Shown here piece by piece: positions 42,963 to 50,597 of a DNA stretch of 64,000 nt. The translations under genes were made by a program, and so were the position numbers. The notes under the pieces were generated by a model. That model had not been told where the DNA came from and searched no databases. It saw only the letters and a list, made by a program, of their open reading frames with translations. Positions within the stretch are counted from its first letter, which is position 1. Each line of letters starts with the position of its first letter. The stretch is from Alkalicoccus luteus. GTDB lineage: Bacteria > Bacillota > Bacilli > Bacillales > Salisediminibacteriaceae. The stretch spans positions 18,350 through 82,349 of the forward strand of contig NZ_JAATHJ010000011.1 in assembly GCF_012034335.1 (NCBI RefSeq), read 5' to 3'.

Positions 42963-43799
42963 TTATTCCTGCAGGCGCTCATGCAGCCAGCTTTGAAGCC
43001 TGTCCTCAACACGATAAGGAAAACCGAGCAGGCCTGCGGTTTCATTCGATGCAGTGGAAAAAGCCTGCCAGAGTGCCGGAAGAAGCCCGGCGATTTTCTC
43101 TGGTTCTGCTCGTGCATACGTCCGTTGCAGCATTTGCCACTCCAATTCCGGTACGATCGCTTCCAGACCGTCTCCCTGCTTTCCCGCGTACACCGGTCCG
43201 TCCGCTTCTGCAGCTGCCTTCCAGCTGAGCATCCGCCTGTATTCTTTCCGGAGAATCGATATGTGTTCCAACGCATAGAGCAGCTGCCCTCTTGCCAGCC
43301 CTTTTACGACATAGGGAGACACCCACCAGAATTCATTGCAGCAATCCGCATATTCAGCTGCTGTCGGCAGAACTACCGCAAATCCAGGCTCCTGCTGCAG
43401 TGACAACCTTTGCAACAGTCCGTCTTTATCGAGAAGCATCCTGCCCGGCTCGCCCTGCTGCAGGTAGTTCTCTGTGAGCTTGACCGGAACGAGCGTCAGG
43501 TCAATACGGCTGCCGTCGGCGAACTGCATGAGAATCGGGAACCAGCCGAGCCCGTGCGGCTCAGCCAGCGTGGAAAGCTCAGGCCGCTGCATGATTAATC
43601 TGTCTCCAAAAGGCGCCAGCCATGCTGTTTCCTGTTGCAAAGCACCCATCTCTGTGACGTAATAGGCAACGTCATAGTCCATCCACCTGTCTTCCGGCGC
43701 TCCGGAAACTCTGGAGCCGTGGAGCGTCACCGTCCGCACCTCGTCCATCGCTTCAGCTGTTTCCAGAATCAGCTTGAGCATATCGGCATTTGTCCGCAC
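42963..43799 (-). CDS. Aminoglycoside 6-adenylyltransferase-like protein (AadK/ANT(6) family)
   Basis: 278 residues. The nucleotidyltransferase motif is TLHGSRVSGAPEDRWMDYDVAYYV (about 24-47; GSR, then DYD metal ligands), followed by RIDLTLVP with the third Asp. The C-terminal helical half matches the ANT(6) family (NEFWWVSPYVVKGLARGQLLYALEHI). Known members add AMP to streptomycin; many chromosomal homologues have no proven resistance role. The GTG start lies 5 bases after the maltose phosphorylase stop, so it is read from that operon, an odd pairing. Confidence 0.85.
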   Translation of the reverse strand: MRTNADMLKLILETAEAMDEVRTVTLHGSRVSGAPEDRWMDYDVAYYVTEMGALQQETAWLAPFGDRLIMQRPELSTLAEPHGLGWFPILMQFADGSRIDLTLVPVKLTENYLQQGEPGRMLLDKDGLLQRLSLQQEPGFAVVLPTAAEYADCCNEFWWVSPYVVKGLARGQLLYALEHISILRKEYRRMLSWKAAAEADGPVYAGKQGDGLEAIVPELEWQMLQRTYARAEPEKIAGLLPALWQAFSTASNETAGLLGFPYRVEDRLQSWLHERLQE

Positions 43800-43804
43800 C
43801 CCGG

Positions 43805-46108
43805 TCAGCCTGCCTGAATTTCCTGATTGGCAGAAGCGGTGATCCGGCTGCCATTTACGTACAGCTCAACGCTCTGATTTGTTTCGTTGATCACCGTCAC
43901 GCCGTTTTTGCTTACACGGATCAGCAGTCGTGCGCCTCCGAATACAATTTTAAACGAATAGCCGTTCCACTTCTCCGGGAGAGCCGGATTCAGATGGAGC
44001 TCTCCATTGCGGACTCTCATACCGCCAAAGCCTTGCACGACCGCCATCCACGTGCCGGCCATGCTGGTGATATGACAGCCGTCTTCCGTATCGTTGTTGT
44101 AATTATCAAGATCGAGCCGCGCTGTCCGCAGATACATGTCGTACGCTTTTGCCCCGTAGCCCAGCTCACAGGCAAGCACCGCGTGCACACACGGAGAGAG
44201 CGATGATTCATGCACCGTCATCGGCTCATAAAAATCAAAATTGCGTCGCTTCGTCTCTTCATCATACTCGTGATTTAAAAAGTGCAGCCCCTGTAAAACA
44301 TCCGCTTGTTTTATAAAACAGGAACGAAGAATCCGGTCCCATGACCAGTTCTGATTGAGTGGAAGATGCTTTGCCTCCAGCTCGCTGACAGCCATCAGCT
44401 CTTTATCCAGAAAACCGTCCTGCTGTAAAAACACGCCCGTTTCCTCATCATACGGCTCATACATATTGGAGCGGATCTCATCCCACTTGTTCAATTCGTC
44501 ATCAGTTATACCCAGCTGTTTCTGCCATTTCGCAAACAGCTCCGGCTGTTTCTCTTTCCACGTGGTAAGCGTTTCGAGCGTGTAGGAGAGGGTCCATGCG
44601 GCAATCCGATTCGTATACCAGTTATTATTCACGTTGTTTTCATACTCGTTCGGACCAGTAACACCAAGCATCATGTATGACCCGCGACGTTTGTTATACA
44701 GCACGCGGTCCTCCCAGAACCGGGAAATCTCCACGAGCACCTCCATCCCCGCTTCTTCTATATAAGAGGTGTCCCCTGTATAGTCCGTATATTGATAAAC
44801 CGCATAGGCGATCGCCCCGTTGCGGTGGATCTCTTCAAACGTAATTTCCCATTCATTATGGGACTCTTCCCCGTTCATCGTGACCATCGGATAGAGGGCG
44901 CCCTTCGAAAAGCCCAGCTTCGCTGCGTTTTCTTTTGCTTTTCCGAGCTGATTCCAGCGGTAGACGAGCAGGTTGCGGGCGATGCGGGAGTCAGCCGTCG
45001 CCAGGTAGAACGGCAGACAGTAGGCTTCTGTATCCCAATAGGTGCTGCCTCCGTACTTTTCGCCGGTGAAGCCTTTTGGACCGATGTTTAGTCTTGCATC
45101 CTCGCCGGTATACGTCTGATTCAGCTGGAAAATATTAAACCGGATTCCCTGCTGCGCCGCCGTGTCTCCTTCGATCACAATGTCGCTGTCGAGCCATTTG
45201 GTTTCCCACGCCTCTGCCTGCTCTTTTTGAAGCTGGCTGAAGCCGGCCTGAAGCGCAGCCTCCAGCGCCTGCTCCGCCTTACCCTGAAGTTCTTCCTTTC
45301 TGTGGTCGCGGTTTGTCACATGGGCGGTGTATTTGTAAATCGTCGTTGCTTCACCGTCTTTCAAAGCAATATCTGCCCGGACGCCCGCGTATTTATCGCG
45401 GAGGACAGGTGTCGATTCGATCGGGGTGTAGCTACCGTTCTGTTGGATTTCTGTTTCCTTCACCGTGCAGTAGTGAAAATCAAGCTTCTTTGTCTTCACA
45501 GTTACAGAGGCGCGCATGCCGTTCACAGACTGGTCCACCGGATCCCAGAACTTTTCGTCGTAGTTGGCATCGGTGTTTTTAATGTCGCCGTCGAGATACG
45601 AATCCAGCTCCAGCCGGCCGCTGAATCCTTCCGGTGTCAGCTCATAGGACAGCGCGCCGATTTCCTTGCGCGCCATGCTTACAAAGCGGACAGCCTTAAC
45701 GTGAACGCGCTTTTCGGAACTGAGCTTCGCGGTAAACGTCCGCTTCAGAAACCCTTCCCTCATGTTCAGCTCCCGGCGGAAATCGGTCACCTCAACCGTC
45801 GCCAGATCAAGCTCCGTTCCGTCAATGATCAGCTTTAGCCCGATCCAGTTCGTTGCATTCAATACTTTTGCAAAGTACTCCGGATAGCCGTTTTTCCACC
45901 AGCCGACGCGCGTTTTATCCGGATAGTAGACGCCTGCCATGTAGCTTCCCTGCAAGGAAGAGCCGCTGTAGGTCTCCTCGAAATTTGCACGCTGACCGGT
46001 ATGACCGTTACCGATGCTGAACAGGCTTTCGGATATTTCCTGCTTCTGCGGATCAAATCCCTCTTCAATTATGGACCATGGATCCTGCTTTACATAAGGC
46101 TTCATCAT
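43805..46108 (-). CDS. mapA: Maltose phosphorylase, glycoside hydrolase family 65
   Basis: 767 residues, family length. Likely general acid E488 in LGVTGPNEYENNVNNNWYTN, near the position known for the Lactobacillus brevis enzyme (E487). The (alpha/alpha)6 barrel segment WEITFEEIHRNGAIAYAVYQ (about 420) and the phosphate-site region ESSLSPCVHAVLACELG are typical of the maltose branch. It converts maltose and phosphate to beta-glucose-1-phosphate and glucose in the cytoplasm. ATG 46108 has GGAG 8 bases before it. Kojibiose or trehalose phosphorylase are less likely alternatives. No beta-phosphoglucomutase lies beside it. Confidence 0.9.
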   Translation of the reverse strand: MMKPYVKQDPWSIIEEGFDPQKQEISESLFSIGNGHTGQRANFEETYSGSSLQGSYMAGVYYPDKTRVGWWKNGYPEYFAKVLNATNWIGLKLIIDGTELDLATVEVTDFRRELNMREGFLKRTFTAKLSSEKRVHVKAVRFVSMARKEIGALSYELTPEGFSGRLELDSYLDGDIKNTDANYDEKFWDPVDQSVNGMRASVTVKTKKLDFHYCTVKETEIQQNGSYTPIESTPVLRDKYAGVRADIALKDGEATTIYKYTAHVTNRDHRKEELQGKAEQALEAALQAGFSQLQKEQAEAWETKWLDSDIVIEGDTAAQQGIRFNIFQLNQTYTGEDARLNIGPKGFTGEKYGGSTYWDTEAYCLPFYLATADSRIARNLLVYRWNQLGKAKENAAKLGFSKGALYPMVTMNGEESHNEWEITFEEIHRNGAIAYAVYQYTDYTGDTSYIEEAGMEVLVEISRFWEDRVLYNKRRGSYMMLGVTGPNEYENNVNNNWYTNRIAAWTLSYTLETLTTWKEKQPELFAKWQKQLGITDDELNKWDEIRSNMYEPYDEETGVFLQQDGFLDKELMAVSELEAKHLPLNQNWSWDRILRSCFIKQADVLQGLHFLNHEYDEETKRRNFDFYEPMTVHESSLSPCVHAVLACELGYGAKAYDMYLRTARLDLDNYNNDTEDGCHITSMAGTWMAVVQGFGGMRVRNGELHLNPALPEKWNGYSFKIVFGGARLLIRVSKNGVTVINETNQSVELYVNGSRITASANQEIQAG

Positions 46109-46157
46109 ATGTGCATCTCCTTTCACGAATAAACGGCTTTTGCAGCGCTGTTTGATT

Positions 46158-46233
46158 GTGCAATCGTTTGCATCCCGAAATAAAAAAGAAAAGCCGTTTT
46201 TTGACTATACAAGCAGTTTACCATGTTTTTCAA
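46158..46233 (-). promoter_or_regulatory. Maltose phosphorylase promoter with downstream cre/LacI-type operator
   Basis: Minus strand: TTGAAA (46233-46228), 18 bases, TATAGT (46209-46204). Downstream is ATGCAAACGATTGCAC (46173-46158), matching 14 of 16 positions of the cre consensus and nearly palindromic, as for CcpA or a maltose repressor of the LacI family. A second, shorter box GAAAGCGCTTCAT lies upstream (46240-46252). The leader also pairs AAACGGCTTTT with AAAAGCCGTTT around the operator. Catabolite repression by roadblock is the inference. Confidence 0.75.
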
Positions 46234-46297
46234 TTTAAAGAAAGCGCTTCATCAGACCGATGTCCAGCCAGCGTCCACCATTTGCGCAGCCGGCTTC

Positions 46298-46382
46298 TAT
46301 CGATAAAAGTCCCAACTGTCGCAAAAGTTGTTTTCTGCTGGTGTGCCGGAAGATTTGGCAACTGCTTATCGATAAAAGTCCC
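46298..46382 (+). repeat. 16-base direct repeat pair
   Basis: TATCGATAAAAGTCCC occurs at 46298-46313 and again at 46367-46382, 69 bases apart. The spacer contains GCAAAAGTTG-type motifs like those of the 49.2 kb array. It lies in the 380-base gap between mapA and the PlcR-like gene, with no gene visible. Confidence 0.7.
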
Positions 46383-46399
46383 TAGTGCCAATAAGCTGG

Positions 46400-46417
46400 A
46401 TATTAGTGTACTAATAT
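46400..46417. repeat. Hairpin ATATTAG-TGTA-CTAATAT, second occurrence
   Basis: The same 18 bases form the centre of the hairpin at 17269-17296. Here the flanking arms do not extend the stem. Its role is unknown. It lies about 75 bases beyond the PlcR-like gene stop on the minus strand. Confidence 0.6.
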
Positions 46418-46491
46418 TTCGATGGGCGAATCGCATTGATAATTGCTACTGTTGCAAGTATTCTGAATTCATCACAGAGGCGGGCAGCAGC

Positions 46492-47388
46492 CTACACAAG
46501 ATACTGTGCTTTCTGCTCCCATACCAGCTTCGTATACTGGCGTTTGTTCAATATCTCAAAAAATAAGAGCGCCCGCTGGTAAGCCTCTTCGATATCGGCC
46601 GTTTCTCCCGGAGCTGTCCGCTCAAGGCACTGTCCCCGGTAGTAATAGAGCTGGCCGAGCATCGACATGTTTTCCTGCTCAATGGAACGGTTAATTGCAC
46701 GATTGATGACCTGCTGCGCCTGATCGATCTCGCCCATGTCATACAACGTTTTCGCTTTGTTGTACATGACGCGGATTAAAAAAGCATCATAGTTCAGCTC
46801 GTTAGCGGCCGATTTTGTCCGGACGCGGGTATTTAATATCCGATCCTGGTAGTAAATCGTCTGCAGCGGACGACCTTCGAACGCATGAAGGTAGGCGAGG
46901 GTGTTCATGATGCGCAGGTGAAGGTGATGACGGCGGATTTCCGTATCGTCTCCCTCTTCCAGCAAAAAGCGCAGCCGGTGAATCGCTTCACGGGTATCGA
47001 TTCGATCCGTGTAATAGCAGGCAACGGTGTGAAACCAGGAGAGATAGCAGTCGAGAGAAGCGTCTTCAATCTCACTCTCTGCACGCAGCTTCTCAATCAG
47101 CTCGTAAATCTCTTCGTGCTTCCGTTCACGAGCCGCTGCTTCAATCTGACTGACGACCTGATCACGCGCTTCAAAATCGGGTTCAATGAAAACGTCAATG
47201 AAAAGCGTCAACGGCGAATCAAGACGGAGCGCCAGGTAGTAAAGCGTATCAATCTTCGGAATCATATCGCCTTTCTCTATTTGAGAAATTGCACCCTGCG
47301 TACAAATACCTTCGGCAAGCTGCTTTTGCGACATTCCTTTTTCTTTGCGGATCGCAGCGATGGTAGACCCGAGCATTTGGCTGTTCAT
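46492..47388 (-). CDS. PlcR-like quorum-sensing regulator (RRNPP family)
   Basis: 298 residues. The N-terminal HTH (about 6-60: LGSTIAAIRKEKGMSQKQLA, then EGICTQGAISQIEKGDMIP) is followed by a helical TPR region. From memory the whole chain parallels PlcR of the Bacillus cereus group: QKQL-E-IC-Q---S-IE-G---P--D in the HTH, KHEEIYELI in the first repeat, and MLGQLYYYRGQCLE..DIEEAYQRALLFFEIL near the end against PlcR GQLYYQRGECLR..EIEDAYKKASFFFDIL. AGGTGA lies 6 bases before the ATG. PlcR activates exported virulence and protease genes once its TPR domain binds re-imported PapR. A matching peptide gene is divergent 68 bases away. Confidence 0.9.
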   Translation of the reverse strand: MNSQMLGSTIAAIRKEKGMSQKQLAEGICTQGAISQIEKGDMIPKIDTLYYLALRLDSPLTLFIDVFIEPDFEARDQVVSQIEAAARERKHEEIYELIEKLRAESEIEDASLDCYLSWFHTVACYYTDRIDTREAIHRLRFLLEEGDDTEIRRHHLHLRIMNTLAYLHAFEGRPLQTIYYQDRILNTRVRTKSAANELNYDAFLIRVMYNKAKTLYDMGEIDQAQQVINRAINRSIEQENMSMLGQLYYYRGQCLERTAPGETADIEEAYQRALLFFEILNKRQYTKLVWEQKAQYLV

Positions 47389-47456
47389 TATGCATCACCT
47401 GTTTCTGGACTTGGTCTTTTCACTATACCGTACTTTTTAAAGGAGGTGAACGAATC

Positions 47457-47597
47457 ATGAAATACCTGCTCATGGCAGCACTCATCGTCACGTTTGCCGG
47501 AGGTGCCGTCTCAGGCTCTCTCACAGCTGCTGAAGACACGGCTGATCTGCCTTACGAAGATTCCGTCGAGCCGATGGACCTGCCTTATGAAGACTAA
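47457..47597 (+). CDS. PapR-like exported signalling peptide precursor (46 residues)
   Basis: Starts MKYLLMAALIVTFAGGAVSG, a clear secretion signal, and ends ADLPYED-SVEP-MDLPYED. The C-terminus of PapR from the B. cereus group is a 7-residue signal of type SDLPFEF, ADLPFEF or SDMPFEY, in a 48-residue precursor. Length, export signal and the DLP(F/Y)E core all agree. DLPYED occurs twice, so one precursor may yield two signals. A perfect AAAGGAGGTGA precedes the ATG. It is divergent from the PlcR-like gene and 31 bases upstream of the subtilisin gene with no terminator between. It is missed by ordinary length cut-offs. Confidence 0.85.
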   Translation: MKYLLMAALIVTFAGGAVSGSLTAAEDTADLPYEDSVEPMDLPYED

Positions 47598-47628
47598 AAT
47601 TCCTACTATTTGATGAAAGGATGATTGG

Positions 47629-48768
47629 ATGAAGAAAGCTGCTTTTGGAGGACTTACTGCTGCATTGTTTTTAATCCCGTTTACGGCTGGTGCTGAAACG
47701 GCCGATGTGGAAACGGAAGGCGATAAAGAGGAGTATCTGGTTCAGTTCGACGGACCGGCTGAAGCGGGCTTAATGAACGCTTTCGGTGTGGAAGACGAGG
47801 ATGTTCTGTATGAGTATGACTACCTTCCCGTCAACCTGGTCGAACTGACAGACAGCCAGGCAGAGGCGCTTGAGGATCACCCGCACGTTGCGGCACTGGA
47901 TGAGAACGCTGAGGTGACCACGCTGCAGGATATCCCTTACGGCATTGAGAGCGTACAGGGTGTGCAGGCGCAGGAGCTCGGCTTCCGCGGTGACGGTATG
48001 GATGTAGCGATTCTTGATACAGGGATCGACATTAACCATGAAGACCTGGCAGCTAACGTGCAGGGCGGCTTTTCCGTATTCAGCGACTCGGCTAACTCCA
48101 ATCCGTTCTCTGACGGAAACGGACACGGTACGCACGTAGCTGGTACCGTCGCAGCCGTAGACAATGATCTCGGCGTTCTCGGCGTCGCACCGGATGCGGA
48201 TTTACATGCAGTCAAAGTGCTCAGCAATGACGGCAGCGGTTCCCTCGACGGCATCGCTCGCGGCATCGAATGGTCGATTGAAAACGATATGGACATCATC
48301 AACATGAGTCTAGGCGGTGCTTCCGGCTCCTCCGTGCTCGAGAACTTCACTGATCTCGCTTATGACGAAGGTATTCTCGTCGTCGCAGCAGCCGGTAACG
48401 ACGGTAAAGGGATGGGCTTCTTCGATACAGTCGGATTCCCAGCCCAGTATGAGTCCGCCATGGCTGTCGCCGCTGTTGATGAAAACAACAACACGGCTTC
48501 CTTCTCCAGCGCCGGACCAGCTGTTGAAATTTCTGCACCAGGTGTAAACGTGCTCAGTACTGTGCCTGGAAACGGCTATGATGCCTTGAACGGTACGTCT
48601 ATGGCAGCACCGCACGTCGCGGGTGTCGCTGCTCAGGTTTGGCAGGCGAAACCGCACCTTTCCAACGTCCAGCTACGCCAGCTGCTGAACGACACAGCAG
48701 AACCGCTCGGCGCCCAGCGTGACTACGGAAATGGTCTGATTCAGTCTGTTGACGCAATCAATCAGTAA
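47629..48768 (+). CDS. Subtilisin-family alkaline serine protease
   Basis: 379 residues: signal peptide (1-22), inhibitor-I9 propeptide (about 23-98, YLVQFDG..VNLVELTDSQAEALEDHPHV), and a mature enzyme of about 277 residues starting near LQDIPYGIESVQ. Catalytic triad D130 (AILDTGID), H166 (NGHGTHVAG) and S324 (NGTSMAAPH); oxyanion Asn257. It is acidic and close in plan to high-alkaline proteases. AAAGG precedes the ATG. It is likely co-transcribed with the PapR-like peptide. Besides feeding on protein it could trim that peptide, as NprB does for PapR in B. cereus; this is a hypothesis. Confidence 0.95.
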   Translation: MKKAAFGGLTAALFLIPFTAGAETADVETEGDKEEYLVQFDGPAEAGLMNAFGVEDEDVLYEYDYLPVNLVELTDSQAEALEDHPHVAALDENAEVTTLQDIPYGIESVQGVQAQELGFRGDGMDVAILDTGIDINHEDLAANVQGGFSVFSDSANSNPFSDGNGHGTHVAGTVAAVDNDLGVLGVAPDADLHAVKVLSNDGSGSLDGIARGIEWSIENDMDIINMSLGGASGSSVLENFTDLAYDEGILVVAAAGNDGKGMGFFDTVGFPAQYESAMAVAAVDENNNTASFSSAGPAVEISAPGVNVLSTVPGNGYDALNGTSMAAPHVAGVAAQVWQAKPHLSNVQLRQLLNDTAEPLGAQRDYGNGLIQSVDAINQ

Positions 48769-48796
48769 GTAACACCCCTCTCCCCCTTTCTTGAGA

Positions 48797-48828
48797 GGCC
48801 GTCCCCCTGCCCGGGACGGCCCTTTTTT
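48797..48828 (+). terminator. Terminator of the peptide-subtilisin operon
   Basis: GGCCGTCCC (48797-48805) pairs with GGGACGGCC (48813-48821), followed by CTTTTTT. A single strong terminator after the subtilisin gene supports one transcript from the peptide gene onward. Confidence 0.93.
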
Positions 48829-49159
48829 GTGTGGAAAAAGTGACGTCGGCGAAGGATCGGGACTTTAAGGAGATACAGCGGTTTTTGCATGGGAGCCCGC
48901 CTGCATCAAGTCCAGCTTTCGACGTTTTCGTGCCGGTCTTTTTTGCAGGCGCCGGATATGAGTACGCAGCGGTGAAATGATAATTTGAACGTCCAGAATG
49001 AAAACTTCCGGCACGATCGTGATAAGATTTTCGCTATCAAGAACGCCAGTTGATAACAAAGTCAAGTTTCAGCCTTGAAATCATAAGTTCAGAGCCGGGA
49101 TTGAAATGTTTGATGCTCCAAATAATAAGTTTGCGCACATCCTTCATAACTTTCTCCCG

Positions 49160-49390
49160 CGGAAAAAGCTGGACTGGACTTTCGCCTTCGAAAAGTTGAA
49201 CGTTTGCCTGTAAAAGTTGAATTTTTTCCTCCTCCAGTTAACGTTTTCTTCGTTATAACAGTTCTAAGTTGATGCTCGTGAACACTTTCGCAGCAAGGTT
49301 GATGCTTTGCGGGCGAAAGTTGAACGTTAGGGTTTGCTGGCCGAGGTTAATGCTTTCGCGGAAAAAGTTGAACATTTTCCCTGCGGCCGG
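49160..49390 (+). repeat. Degenerate tandem array of about 22-base units
   Basis: Units of the form CTTTCGCGGAAAAAGTTGAACG recur with variation: TTCGAAAAGTTGAACG, CCTGTAAAAGTTGAAT, CAGCAAGGTTGATG, GGGCGAAAGTTGAACG, CCGAGGTTAATG, GCGGAAAAAGTTGAAC. About eight to nine units can be counted. The middle (TTCGTTATAACAGTTCTAAG) is shared with 6.7 kb and resembles the core of the second repeat family. The neighbouring 48930-49150 shows looser versions. No gene is credible in the 48830-49578 gap. Confidence 0.7.
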
Positions 49391-49430
49391 CGCTTCTCAC
49401 ATACGCAGTATGCTGACAGACGAAGGCGAG

Positions 49431-49460
49431 TTGACACCCGCCTTCAAATTGGAATACGAT
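49431..49460 (+). promoter_or_regulatory. Candidate promoter for the HAAS-like gene
   Basis: TTGACA (49431-49436), 18 bases, TACGAT (49455-49460), about 120 bases before the start codon. Consensus -35, fair -10. Confidence 0.5.
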
Positions 49461-49578
49461 TACCATATCGTACATCACTTATTGGCAGCCATTCGTTTCA
49501 GAAAAGAAATGCAAATTTCGTAAACTGTAAACGGGTGAACAGGAAAGGTTTCTTTGAATAGCAGGGGGAGGATGAATG

Positions 49579-50205
49579 ATGATTGAAGACTATCTGCGGG
49601 CGTTTTCCGGAAAGCTCTATATGTTTACGGACCGGCAGAAAAAACCGGTTCTGCGACAGGTGCGTGAGGATTTAGAGGAAGCAAAGGCCGGGCTGATCGA
49701 GCACGGCGAGGACAGCGTTCAGGCTGAAAAGCTGGCCGTGCGTCAGTTTCCGCCTCCATCTGAGATTGCTGCGGAATGGAATGAATCCGAGCAGGAGCGG
49801 TATGACGAGCAGTTTCAGCCCCGAAATCTCGGCCTCGGTCCGCTGCTTTCCCAGGGGATGCTCGTTCCGCTCTTTTTCCTGCAGTGGCCGATCATGCACG
49901 GTTCATGGAACGATCCGGGCCGCTATGCGTTCTGGCTGACGGCCCTCGTCATCGGCCTGCTCGTATTCATGTTCTATTTCCGCAGGCGGCCGAACGCCTA
50001 CCTGCTCTCCGTCGTGAAACAAATGCGCTGGGTGTATGCCGCTCTGCTTGCCGCGGTTCCCATTCACCTCGGTCTTTTCTTTCTAATCGGCACCGGCGAT
50101 CTCATGTTCAGCCTCGTCTACGGTGCTGTTTTTCTCGCTTTGCTGCTGGCATTCGGACTTGTTTTTGAATGTTGGCGAAAGCGGGCTTTGCAGCTGCCTC
50201 ACTAA
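49579..50205 (+). CDS. Membrane protein with HAAS-like N-terminal domain
   Basis: 208 residues. The soluble N-terminus (about 1-75: YLRAFSGKLYMFTDRQKKPVLRQVREDLEEA..LIEHGEDSVQAEKLAVRQFPPPSEIAAEW) resembles HAAS/DUF1700-type domains. Four membrane helices follow. Such proteins are usually paired with PadR regulators, but none is adjacent. The second of two in-frame ATGs is chosen for its 7-base spacing from GGGGGAGG; the first (49576) is possible. Function unknown. Confidence 0.75.
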   Translation: MIEDYLRAFSGKLYMFTDRQKKPVLRQVREDLEEAKAGLIEHGEDSVQAEKLAVRQFPPPSEIAAEWNESEQERYDEQFQPRNLGLGPLLSQGMLVPLFFLQWPIMHGSWNDPGRYAFWLTALVIGLLVFMFYFRRRPNAYLLSVVKQMRWVYAALLAAVPIHLGLFFLIGTGDLMFSLVYGAVFLALLLAFGLVFECWRKRALQLPH

Positions 50206-50597
50206 GCTTCTTCCGCTGCGATTTCTACTTTGATCCGGTCGGGGTCCTCCGTGTAAAGCGCATAGTGATCCGGTCCACCCGCAAACGGATGGCGGTCTTC
50301 GTACAGGACCGGCATCCCTCTTTTTTTGACCTCCTGCGTGAGCCAGTCAACGTCGGCTCTCTTCGGCACCCGGAAGGCGAGATGATTCAACCCAGTGCGG
50401 CAGCGATGATACGACACGTCCTGGAACCGCTCCTCGGTCTGCACGATGACGAGATAAAAGTCGCCGTGGCGCCAGCTTCTCCCTTTTTCCCAATGCTGAA
50501 ACGGGGTGAATCCAAGCTCCGGCAGCAGCCATCCCCAGTAGGTCTCAGATTTATCAAGCCGGCTGACGTACAGCTCCAGATGATGAAGCGGGTTCAC
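50202..50597 (-). CDS. VOC-family (glyoxalase-like) protein
   Basis: 131 residues, one VOC module pair. Candidate metal ligands are His in PLHHLELYVSR (about 5-6), His in GLNHLAFRV (about 69) and Glu in DRIKVEIAAEE near the end. GTG start overlapping the upstream stop (GTGA). It is the last gene of a five-gene minus-strand operon of small modifying enzymes. The family covers glyoxalases and bleomycin or fosfomycin resistance proteins; substrate unknown. Confidence 0.87.
   Translation of the reverse strand: MNPLHHLELYVSRLDKSETYWGWLLPELGFTPFQHWEKGRSWRHGDFYLVIVQTEERFQDVSYHRCRTGLNHLAFRVPKRADVDWLTQEVKKRGMPVLYEDRHPFAGGPDHYALYTEDPDRIKVEIAAEEA

Noticed and set aside
45227..45838. 203-codon plus-strand frame
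   Set aside because: Shadow of maltose phosphorylase on the minus strand.
47389..47456. Canonical PlcR box (TATGnAnnnnTnCATA) between regulator and peptide genes
   Set aside because: Looked for and not found; TATGCATCACC is only a half match, so the target site of this regulator is probably different.
46885..47460. 191-codon frame on the plus strand across the PlcR-like gene
   Set aside because: Antisense to a clear RRNPP regulator, no ribosome binding site or family features; it ends near the PapR-like start by chance.
49160..49390. CRISPR array
   Set aside because: Units of about 22 bases are degenerate and contiguous, with no fixed repeats and unique spacers and no cas genes.
49269..49523. 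84-codon frame over the 22-base array
   Set aside because: Protein pattern is only the translated repeat; no ribosome binding site.
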